DNA of 64,000 nucleotides, taken from Pseudoalteromonas umbrosa. Its GTDB lineage: Bacteria; Pseudomonadota; Gammaproteobacteria; Enterobacterales; Alteromonadaceae. The stretch covers positions 1,562,971-1,626,970 of the forward strand of contig NZ_JASJUU010000001.1 of the NCBI RefSeq assembly GCF_030125375.1, written 5' to 3'. Position 1 is the stretch's first letter. Every line of letters starts with the position of its first letter. Below the pieces are notes generated by a model. That model searched no databases. It worked only from the letters and a program-made list of their open reading frames with translations, and had not been told where the DNA came from. Positions 55,525-63,069 of this stretch are shown in pieces. A program made the translations under genes and the position numbers.

Positions 55525-58500
55525 ATGACTAAATCCAAGCAACTTACTCTTTTTTCTACATTGCGCGCAAAGCTGATTGCTGCGTTTTCGGCTGTGATGA
55601 TCACGCTTGCCGTGATTGGTTTTATTTCTTACTTTGCCTTAAAAATGGCCTCAGATGGATTTAAAGATTATCGAGAGTTAGCTCGTGATAGTAACCTAGC
55701 AGGCATTTTGCAGTCCAATATGCTAATGGTGCGTATGAATGTGAAAGACTTTTTGTTGACTGGCAGTGATAAAGACATTCGCCAATATAATGAGTATTTC
55801 ACGCAGGTCGAGACCTTACTCAAAGATGCAACGCGAGAAATTAACAAACCCGAACGTGCAGAAATGGTGAAACAACTCACCACAAAAATAGCAACTTACA
55901 ATGAGACGTTTGACCTGATAAAAGACTATCGGGTCCAACGCAACGACTTGGTGTTTAATAAACTCAACGTCATTGGCCCACAAATGGAGCGGGAGCTTAC
56001 CAAGCTGATGTTCAGTGCATCAGAAAGTAACGACACACAACTTGCTTATTTGACGGGGGTTGCGATGCGTAACCTGTTACTTGGCCGCCTTTATGTCATT
56101 AAATACTTAGAAAGTAATGACGAAAGCGCAGACCAGAGAGTCAAACAAGAATTCAGTGCGTTTGAGCAGCAAATGGATTTAATTGAACAGCTCACCAACA
56201 CCGCGGCAAATCGTGAATTGATCGCACAAGTCCGCGCACTTGAAGCAGACTATAAACAAGCTTACCTCAGCGTGCATGACATCATCGTAGATCGCAATGA
56301 TAAAGTAACAAATACCCTTGATGTGCTTGGACCTCGATTTGCCAAACTGGTTGATGATTTAAAACTCTCTGTTAAAACAGACCAAGACAAGCTAGGGCCA
56401 ATGCTCAAAGAAGCCAATGAGTCAGCAGTGACCAATATTATGATGACATTTGCAGTTGCCCTGCTGCTCAGTGGCTGTATCGTCTTTATTCTGACTCGAA
56501 ATGTAATGGCTCAGCTTGGTAAAGACCCAAGCGAGCTAGAAAATGTTGCTCGGGCAATTGCCCGTGGCGACTTAGATGAGCAATATGATGAACGTGCGCC
56601 AAAAGGCGTGTTTAAATCTATGATGGGTATGCGTGATAGTCTTCGCCAAATACGAGAAAAGGAAAAAGAAGAAAAACGTATCGCCAGTACCAATGCGCGT
56701 ATCAAAAGTGCACTGGATAACGCCAGTGCGTGTGTGATGATCACCAATATCCAAAACCAAGTTATTTACCTAAATGATGCCATTTACGCCATGTTCGATA
56801 ATGCAAGCAGTGATATCTGTACTGTGCATGCCCACTTCGATAGCAAAGGTTTACTAAACCAGTCGCTTAGCCAATCACTTCCTGATTTCGCTGAATTCGA
56901 ACAAAAAGCAAAGGGTCTTAGTGACAGCTACGCTAATGAGCTAAAAATTGCAGGTCGAACGTTTGCAGTGGTTGCAAGCCCCGTTGTTGTAGAAGGAAAA
57001 ACGGTTGGCTTAGTTTACGAGTGGGAAGACAAAACACAATGGTTAGCCAATGAAGCAGAAAAAGCGCGGGTCGCATCGGAAAATGCCCGCGTAAAATACG
57101 CGCTGGATGGCTCATCTGGTCAAGTGATGATCACCGATGATAACTACAAAGTGATTTATCTTAATGGCGCATTAGAGCAAATGTTTAAAGAAGCATCAGC
57201 TGACGTAACGCGGGAGCTCACAGACTTTAACTCAGCAAATATTAAACACAACGCGTTAGATTATTACTTCTCTCATTTTACCAACCTACTTGCTGAATTT
57301 GACGGCCTTACAACCAGCCATCAAAGTGAATTTGTGATTGCAGGACGTACATTTAATGTTGTTGCCAGCCCCGTCAAGGTAGATGGTGAGCGCGTGGGGA
57401 CCGTGCTTGAGTGGCAAGATAAAACCCAGTGGCTCGCACTTGAGCGGGAAAAATCACGAGTTGCTTCTGAAAACGCACGGGTGAAATATGCACTCGACAG
57501 CGTATCTGGAAATGTGATGATAGCCGACCCTGATCTAAATGTTATTTATGCCAATAATGCCCTACAAAATATGATGTTTGAGTCCGAGCAAGATATCAAA
57601 CAGCATGTCGGTGCTTTTGAAAGCACGAACTTAATGGGTTTTGCAATTCATAACTTTTATTTAGAACCAGAGCAACAAAAGCTGGTATTTGAAAACTTAG
57701 ATGATACCCACCGCAGTGTAGAGCACATAGGCAATAAAGTGTTTGCCCTCACAGCCAACCCGATTGAAGTGGATGGCAAGCGCATTGGTACCGTGTTGGA
57801 ATGGGTAGACCGTACTGCTGAGGTGAACATAGAGAAGGAAATTGACGACATTGTTCAAGCAGCTTCTCAAGGTGACTTAAGTAAGAAAATTGACCCAACA
57901 GGAAAGTCAGGTTTCTTTGGCAACTTAAGCCAAGGTCTAAATGACTTACTAGGTACCGTTGAAGTCGCACTCGATGATGTGATGCAAACGCTAGGCGCGC
58001 TGGCCCATGGCGATCTCACAACCCGCATCACCAATGAATACCAAGGTAAGTTTGGCAAACTCAAAGAAGATACGAATGCAACCGCAGATAGACTAACGGA
58101 AATTATTTCTAGCATTCGCTCATCTGCAGGCAGTATTTCCCAAAGCGCCAATGAAATCGCGCAAGGCAATATGGACTTGAGTCAACGCACGGAAGAACAA
58201 GCGTCTAGCCTCGAAGAAACCTCAGCCAGTATGGATGCTATGACAGACAGTGTGAAACAAAGTAGTAAACGCGCTGAAAATGCCAATGAGTTGTCACTTG
58301 ATGCAGAGCGTCGTGCAGAGCAAGGCGGCCAAATCGTCAATATGGCCGTTACCGCCATGAAAGAGATCAGTGATTCAAGTAAAGAGATCTCTGAGATCAT
58401 CGGGGTGATAGACGAGATTGCCTTCCAAACTAATTTATTGGCCTTAAATGCTGCGGTTGAAGCAGCCAGAGCGGGCGAACAAGGGCGTGGATTTGCCGTC

Positions 58501-58896
58501 GTCGCAGGGGAAGTTAGAAACCTAGCACAGCGCTCCTCTGAAGCGGCAAAAGAAATCAAAGATCTAATTCGTGATAGCCAAACTAAAGTCGAAGAAGGTA
58601 CCTCATTAGTCAACAAGTCTGGTGAAACACTGTTGGAAATCGTCGAGGCGACCTCGAAAGTGCGTGTCATGATGCAAGATCTCGCGGAATCTTCACGACA
58701 ACAATCTGAGGGCATAGTGCAAGTGAACAGTGCTGTGACTCAAATGGATGAAATGACGCAGCAGAACGCAGCATTGGTTGAGCAAGCAACAGCCGCTGGC
58801 CAGTCTATGGCAGATCAAGCTAATAGTATGAATAGCACAATGGATTTCTTTACCATAGAGCAAAGAGGTACCGGGCTTAGGACTTTAGCGTCCTAA
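55525..58896 (+). CDS. Methyl-accepting chemotaxis protein with HBM-like sensor and three tandem PAS-like repeats
   Basis: A 1123-residue inner-membrane chemoreceptor. TM1 is at about 15-38, then a long helical periplasmic sensor (to about 305) with two similar halves (NVIGPQMERELTKLM and DVLGPRFAKLVDDLK), as in helical bimodular domains. TM2 (about 310-330) and a HAMP domain follow. Three PAS-like repeats then begin near 56690, 57078 and 57469, each about 130 residues, opening with NARxKxALD. A second HAMP-like region (IVQAASQGDLSKKI) leads to the signalling hairpin QTNLLALNAAVEAARAGEQG. No C-terminal receptor pentapeptide is seen. I chose the ATG at 55525, after AAGGGAA. Confidence 0.93.
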   Translation: MTKSKQLTLFSTLRAKLIAAFSAVMITLAVIGFISYFALKMASDGFKDYRELARDSNLAGILQSNMLMVRMNVKDFLLTGSDKDIRQYNEYFTQVETLLKDATREINKPERAEMVKQLTTKIATYNETFDLIKDYRVQRNDLVFNKLNVIGPQMERELTKLMFSASESNDTQLAYLTGVAMRNLLLGRLYVIKYLESNDESADQRVKQEFSAFEQQMDLIEQLTNTAANRELIAQVRALEADYKQAYLSVHDIIVDRNDKVTNTLDVLGPRFAKLVDDLKLSVKTDQDKLGPMLKEANESAVTNIMMTFAVALLLSGCIVFILTRNVMAQLGKDPSELENVARAIARGDLDEQYDERAPKGVFKSMMGMRDSLRQIREKEKEEKRIASTNARIKSALDNASACVMITNIQNQVIYLNDAIYAMFDNASSDICTVHAHFDSKGLLNQSLSQSLPDFAEFEQKAKGLSDSYANELKIAGRTFAVVASPVVVEGKTVGLVYEWEDKTQWLANEAEKARVASENARVKYALDGSSGQVMITDDNYKVIYLNGALEQMFKEASADVTRELTDFNSANIKHNALDYYFSHFTNLLAEFDGLTTSHQSEFVIAGRTFNVVASPVKVDGERVGTVLEWQDKTQWLALEREKSRVASENARVKYALDSVSGNVMIADPDLNVIYANNALQNMMFESEQDIKQHVGAFESTNLMGFAIHNFYLEPEQQKLVFENLDDTHRSVEHIGNKVFALTANPIEVDGKRIGTVLEWVDRTAEVNIEKEIDDIVQAASQGDLSKKIDPTGKSGFFGNLSQGLNDLLGTVEVALDDVMQTLGALAHGDLTTRITNEYQGKFGKLKEDTNATADRLTEIISSIRSSAGSISQSANEIAQGNMDLSQRTEEQASSLEETSASMDAMTDSVKQSSKRAENANELSLDAERRAEQGGQIVNMAVTAMKEISDSSKEISEIIGVIDEIAFQTNLLALNAAVEAARAGEQGRGFAVVAGEVRNLAQRSSEAAKEIKDLIRDSQTKVEEGTSLVNKSGETLLEIVEATSKVRVMMQDLAESSRQQSEGIVQVNSAVTQMDEMTQQNAALVEQATAAGQSMADQANSMNSTMDFFTIEQRGTGLRTLAS

Positions 58897-58913
58897 TTGA
58901 TAGCGTAAAAACC

Positions 58914-58936
58914 AAGGGGCACTCGCCCCTTTTTCT
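58914..58936 (+). terminator. Intrinsic terminator of the chemoreceptor gene
   Basis: AAGGGGC (58914-58920) pairs with GCCCCTT (58925-58931) around a 4-base loop, and runs into TTTCTT. It lies 18 bases after the stop. Confidence 0.9.
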
Positions 58937-58973
58937 TGCCTCTCACCTTTTTCCTTCACTTTTATAATCGAGC

Positions 58974-59004
58974 TTGACCTGTCTATCTCTTTATACTTTA
59001 AAGT
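58974..59004 (+). promoter_or_regulatory. Possible MerR-type promoter
   Basis: TTGACC (58974-58979) and TAAAGT (58999-59004) are separated by 19 bases, the stretched spacing typical of promoters that MerR regulators activate by DNA bending. They lie about 32 bases before the ATG of the MerR fusion gene. The -10 is imperfect and no clear dyad is seen between them. Confidence 0.35.
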
Positions 59005-59035
59005 CTGTACTCATTAATTTTATTGAGTGACGTTC

Positions 59036-60205
59036 ATGTACAAAATATCAGAACTCGCAAAGCGCGTTGGGCTGTCTCGCACGGCACTACTCTACTATGA
59101 AAAGCAGCAGCTCATTACAGGAAAGCGCCAAAGCAATGGCTACCGAGTCTATCTTGAGAAGGATGTGCAACGGGTACGACTCATACAAAAGTTGCTCGCA
59201 GGCGGGCTTACCATAAAAGAATGTAAGGCATGCCTTGATAGCAAAATCGATCCTCAACTTCTACGTAAGCGGCTGTCTGTATTAGACGAGGAAATTTCAC
59301 AAAAACAGCAAGCTCGTGATTTGCTATCAGCAATGTTAGGTGATGTGCCGCAGCACTCTTGGCATGAAGAGCTCAATGCAATTGCGCCCGATGCACACTT
59401 AAATTGGTTAATACAACAAGGCTTTAATGAAAAAGAAGCCCTCAGATTAAAATGGTTATCAAAAGATATGAATGAACATGAAAAATATATGGCTGATTTT
59501 ATGCGCGTTTTTTCTCCTCTTGTGCGCTGGGCACCGGGTAGCGAGGAAGATACACTTAAAGCGCTGTCATTTGTTCCCTTTTCTCCACAATTAATTGCTG
59601 ACATAGGCTGTGGAAAAGGCTATGCGACTCAGTTACTAGCAGCACATACTAAAGCCAATATTATTGCCGTAGACAACGAACAAAGCGCACTTGATGCACT
59701 GACCCAAAGCTTTACTCAGCAAGGGCTGAGCCACAGGTTACAAACTAAATGCGCAAGTATGACTGAACTGAGTTTCAACACGCAAAGCATTGACCTTATT
59801 TGGTCAGAAGGCAGCGCCTATATCATGGGCGTACAAAATGCTTTAAAGCAATGGAGCGCGATGCTCAACCGTGACGGTGTGTTAGTTTTTAGTGACATGG
59901 TATGGCACACAGCAAAGCCAAGTGATCAGCCGCAAGACTTTTGGGCTAAAGAGTATCCTGATATGCAACCAGTTGAATCGAGATTGGCGCAAATATCCAC
60001 ACTTGGGTACAAAGTCCTAGCGCATTTCCCACAAAGTGCTCAAGCGTGGCAAAACTATTACGGACCTTTGCATGAACGCGTCATTGAACTCAAAGACACA
60101 ATGGCAGATTCCACCGCACTGCAAGATATTCAAAAAGAAGTCGATGTGTGTACTGAGTATGCCAATGAATTTGGCTACCACATGTTTATTTTGCAAAAGA
60201 TCTAA
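59036..60205 (+). CDS. MerR-family regulator fused to a SAM-dependent methyltransferase
   Basis: A 389-residue fusion. Residues 1-70 are a MerR winged helix (MYKISELAKRVGLSRTALLYYEK), with a coiled-coil dimer helix at about 75-105 (SVLDEEISQKQQARDLLSAM). From about 150 a class I methyltransferase follows: motif I ADIGCGKGYATQLL, the acidic strand end IIAVDNE and motif IV-like IDLIWSEGSAYIM. The methyltransferase may act as effector sensor or real enzyme on a small toxic molecule. The ATG at 59036 starts the canonical MerR N-terminus. It is a single gene with a terminator. Confidence 0.9.
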   Translation: MYKISELAKRVGLSRTALLYYEKQQLITGKRQSNGYRVYLEKDVQRVRLIQKLLAGGLTIKECKACLDSKIDPQLLRKRLSVLDEEISQKQQARDLLSAMLGDVPQHSWHEELNAIAPDAHLNWLIQQGFNEKEALRLKWLSKDMNEHEKYMADFMRVFSPLVRWAPGSEEDTLKALSFVPFSPQLIADIGCGKGYATQLLAAHTKANIIAVDNEQSALDALTQSFTQQGLSHRLQTKCASMTELSFNTQSIDLIWSEGSAYIMGVQNALKQWSAMLNRDGVLVFSDMVWHTAKPSDQPQDFWAKEYPDMQPVESRLAQISTLGYKVLAHFPQSAQAWQNYYGPLHERVIELKDTMADSTALQDIQKEVDVCTEYANEFGYHMFILQKI

Positions 60206-60217
60206 CACGACACCGAT

Positions 60218-60240
60218 AAAGGCGCTCAATGCGCCTTTTT
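60218..60240 (+). terminator. Intrinsic terminator of the MerR fusion gene
   Basis: AAAGGCGC (60218-60225) pairs with GCGCCTTT (60231-60238) around a 5-base loop and continues into TT. It begins 13 bases after the stop. Confidence 0.9.
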
Positions 60241-60251
60241 ACAAAACAGAA

Positions 60252-60598
60252 TTAATATTTAGTGATCGCCAATAATGCGTTATTGCTCTCACCATCGTGA
60301 CATCTTCTGTCGCCGCTATCGCGGTTTTCTATAACTAGTGTATATTTTACTTGATTGTTTTTTGATTGACGAATTGCTTCTAGCACAGGGCCTAGCAAAT
60401 AAGTTTGCTCTGGATAAATGATCAAAGGCTCTAGCTCAAAACCGCCATCAGAATAGCGTGAATAACGTACTTCATACGCGTTATTGCCAATTGAAAAAAC
60501 GTTTTTTAAATAACCAGAACAGTTAAAATAGTTGCAGCTTGAGACTGAGCTGCAAACATTAACGCACTTACCGATAATACCTTAATATAGTTTTTCAT
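60252..60598 (-). pseudogene. Small exported protein gene broken by a one-base frameshift
   Basis: From the ATG at 60598, with AAGGA six bases upstream, a perfect signal peptide is read (MKNYIKVLSVSALMFAAQSQAA), then nine residues and a stop. Shifting by one base around 60530-60540, at the signal cleavage site, opens a 95-codon frame: CNYFNCSGYLKN, then YEVRYSRYSDGGFELEPLII, and RDSGDRRCHDGESNNALL to TAA at 60252. The two pieces together form one exported protein of about 115 residues. No slippery heptamer is visible, so this is a mutation or a sequencing error. The family is unknown; four cysteines remain in the mature part. Confidence 0.68.
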
Positions 60599-60724
60599 TT
60601 TTTGTCCTTAAATTTTAATTATTAGTCTCCATTTTAGAGACACTCCAACTTAATGAACAAAAGTTAAAGTAATGTTATAAGCAAGAAAGTAACAAGATAA
60701 AAGCTGAAAATTAAGTGGCTGTCA

Positions 60725-61108
60725 CTAACTATTATAAATAGGAAAATTATCATGAAAATCGATATAAAGCGTTTTCAATAATTCCGGTAACACATGCCAG
60801 TAACCTTGTGCGTTTACCACACTGACTTGCCAAAATAGATTTTCTGTAAAAGATACATCAATACAGTCTTTTACCTCATCAATTCCACATTTATATTGTG
60901 TCTCAAAGTACTTAAAAACATCTATATAATGCGCTGAGGGTGTCCCCTTGTTCATCTCAATGTTAATTGCTTTAGCGACACTTTCAAACCAAGAATACGC
61001 ATATTCAGGGTCAAGATCACCCCATAACTTTAAGTGTGCTTGATCTGCCTTTTGGGTAACTTCAGCAAAACGGCACCTGAAGTCTGAATACATGTCTAAC
61101 ACGCTCAT
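60725..61108 (-). CDS. Hypothetical cytoplasmic protein
   Basis: A 127-residue soluble protein with no signal or membrane segment. The sequence is mostly helical with several Trp/Tyr, for example LKLWGDLDPEYAYSWFESV. I do not recognise a family. It begins six bases after the stop of the DsbA-like gene upstream on the same strand (61114), so the two are co-transcribed. Confidence 0.72.
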   Translation of the reverse strand: MSVLDMYSDFRCRFAEVTQKADQAHLKLWGDLDPEYAYSWFESVAKAINIEMNKGTPSAHYIDVFKYFETQYKCGIDEVKDCIDVSFTENLFWQVSVVNAQGYWHVLPELLKTLYIDFHDNFPIYNS

Positions 61109-61113
61109 TGTGA

Positions 61114-61728
61114 TTATGCTTGGTGTATTTTAGTAAACCGCTCAGAAAGCTCACTTGCTTGGCAATACCCTAAAGTCAGTGCATAGGCATGGTTTTCATC
61201 AGTCACATAAAACAATGCAGGAAACCCGCCTACTTGTAACTGGCGGGTTAGCGCCAAATGTTGCTGCAGCTGCGCTTGTGTATCTTGTGCATTAAGTGAA
61301 GATAAAAACTGCGCTTCGTCTAGTCCAATAGACACCGCGCATGCTGCCAAAGTCGCATCTAATGACGGGTTTGATGCTTGTTGATAATAGGCCGATTGAA
61401 TCGCCTTTGACATTGCTTCTGCACCATTTTCTTTCAAAGTTTGCGCCACAATCACAGCGCGACAAGCTTGATAAGTAGAACGATAAGGCGTGTTTTGGTG
61501 CCAATAATCATGATTAAACGATACTTGCGTTCTTTGTTCTATTTGGTACCAATATGAAGCGATTGTGTCTCTTAAACTTTGCTCCATCGGCTCTGTATTA
61601 TCCGGAGCCAATCCGCCCATTACCCAATCAACTCGGATACTCGGATATTGGCTTAAAAATGAGTCTAACTCAGGTTGAAATGCGTAACACCAAGCACACA
61701 TAGGATCAGCGACATATAAAAATTGCAT
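61114..61728 (-). CDS. DsbA-family thiol oxidoreductase-like protein
   Basis: A 204-residue thioredoxin-fold protein of the DsbA/FrnE type without a signal peptide, hence cytoplasmic. The active site is CAWC near residue 12-15 in YVADPMCAWCYAF, as in FrnE-like proteins, and a long helical insert follows. The cis-Pro loop is VGGFPALFY. Its role could be repair or oxidation of thiols, or as a 2-hydroxychromene-type isomerase relative. It is first in a two-gene unit with the hypothetical protein at 60725. Confidence 0.88.
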   Translation of the reverse strand: MQFLYVADPMCAWCYAFQPELDSFLSQYPSIRVDWVMGGLAPDNTEPMEQSLRDTIASYWYQIEQRTQVSFNHDYWHQNTPYRSTYQACRAVIVAQTLKENGAEAMSKAIQSAYYQQASNPSLDATLAACAVSIGLDEAQFLSSLNAQDTQAQLQQHLALTRQLQVGGFPALFYVTDENHAYALTLGYCQASELSERFTKIHQA

Positions 61729-62212
61729 GTTTTCTCTACAGGTAAAAGTTGAAGTTTGAAAATATAACTTAAATCATCTTACCTACCAACGTTTCAGGCC
61801 GCCACATAAGAAATTTACACATAAAAACTAGGTTCGAGATTAAAACTAACGACCTGCTAACTTTTGGGAAATTACAGTAAACTTTAGAGAGTAGAAAACC
61901 CTAGCATATATAAATTAAGAGTCTTTATATTATTAAACATGCACTTAGAAAAGCATCCTTTTTTACTAAGATATAACCTCAACAAGTTCAGAGCGAATGG
62001 CACATACGGTGCTGTCCAGAATCACACTAAAAACGTTTCTAGTAGCATTATTTAAAATTAAAATTTTCATAAAAACCCCATAAAATTCACAAAGCATTAG
62101 ATATGAAAAACAAAAAAACAAACCAAAGAAAAAAATTAATAAAATTATACAAAAAACAACAATATTGATAATAAATCATTGACAACTGAAAGGGTAACGA
62201 TTAAATTTTAAT
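61729..62212. other. Gene-free AT-rich region
   Basis: About 480 bases between the DsbA-like gene and the third peptide gene. I found only short frames with weak starts and no repeat worth listing. It must contain the promoter of the minus-strand pair and of the peptide gene. Confidence 0.4.
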
Positions 62213-62213
62213 A

Positions 62214-62234
62214 AACCTCCTGCGGGAGGAGGTT
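62214..62234 (+). promoter_or_regulatory. Hairpin in the leader of peptide 3
   Basis: AACCTCC (62214-62220) pairs with GGAGGTT (62228-62234) around a 7-base loop, 18 bases before the ATG. The region also holds GGGAGGAGG, which resembles a ribosome site but is too far upstream, so the real site is probably GGAAAG (62241-62246). A control of translation, or an upstream transcription stop, are both possible. Confidence 0.4.
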
Positions 62235-62252
62235 AAAAAAGGAAAGTTTAAA

Positions 62253-62387
62253 ATGAAACTAGTTAAAATTAACATTAAAAACCTATCAAAAAACTCAAAG
62301 CAGCTTGCTAATTCAGAAACACATAAAATTGCAGGTGGCCACAGCACTAGAAACTCAGGACAGTTATCTTGTCACGCATTAAACTAA
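62253..62387 (+). CDS. Putative GG-leader precursor peptide 3
   Basis: A 44-residue peptide with AAAAAAGGAAAG before its ATG. The leader MKLVKINIKNL resembles that of peptides 1 and 2 (MKLTIKKSKIKNL), and ends with THKIAGG, a double-glycine site after residue 29. The core of 15 residues is short: HSTRNSGQLSCHALN, with two Ser, one Thr and a single Cys, so it cannot make the three-cysteine pattern of the others. It may be a different product of the same machinery. A terminator overlaps its end. No maturation gene lies beside it. Confidence 0.72.
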   Translation: MKLVKINIKNLSKNSKQLANSETHKIAGGHSTRNSGQLSCHALN

Positions 62388-62427
62388 TCTAGCAGATGAA
62401 TTAAGTTTTAATGCGTTAGATTTTTAT
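62374..62427 (+). terminator. Terminator overlapping the end of peptide 3
   Basis: ACGCATTAAACT (62374-62385), inside the last codons of peptide 3, pairs with AGTTTTAATGCGT (62404-62416) with one bulged base. A TTTTT run follows at 62421-62425. Confidence 0.7.
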
Positions 62428-63069
62428 AATAGTTAAAGTCAGGTAATGGCTTTAACTAAATACTCATTTACAATTTAAAAACACTTACAAACCTTTAAAA
62501 CTGCCTTAGTCAACTTTTTTAAAATACGCTTTAAAATTTAGTGTTTAATCTTACCTTTTATGAGCTGTTCAACACCTTGAATGTTTTTCGACAAATAGAT
62601 CAGTTCAATATTGAAATATAAATTATAATCACTTCTTACTATAAACCAATATTCTGCTTAGCAACTTCACATGTTTTTCATTGGACATCTAGTTCCCCAA
62701 GAGTTTACAAAGCAATCTTAATGTTGCCAAATAACCTGACGTGGCATAATGTGTAATGTGCTACTACCTTTAAAATTTTGTCAAAGTCTAATTGTGCTGG
62801 ATATAACACTTTAAAAGTGATTTTCCTGATTCATTATGCTCTCGTCCGTTAATACGTCTTTAGGTGACATTTTTCCAAGCCGAGTTATAATTTTCATTTT
62901 TTATTGATTTCAACCTTTAAAAGAATTGAAAAACGTGATTTTTAATCACTGTAAATTTACGCACAGCATGACCCTACCAATACTGACAGAGCAAAAAACC
63001 ATCAATATAAATTAAAAATATTAATATATAAAATTAATAAGTGAAAAATAACAAGGAATGAATTATAAA
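62428..63069. other. Gene-free region with small hairpins
   Basis: About 640 AT-rich bases before the right-edge lipoprotein. GTTAAAG (62432-62438) can pair with CTTTAAC (62450-62456). A few very short frames occur on both strands without ribosome sites. No supported gene seen. Confidence 0.45.

Noticed and set aside
61966..62070. A 34-codon minus-strand frame starting MKILILNNATRNVFS
   Set aside because: Only a weak GGGG run upstream, no double-glycine motif and no match to the other peptides; likely chance in AT-rich DNA.
62811..62897. A 28-codon minus-strand frame (MKIITRLGKMSPKDVLTDES), thought of as a transposase C-terminus fragment
   Set aside because: No ribosome site, too short, and no further transposase sequence or terminal repeats around it.
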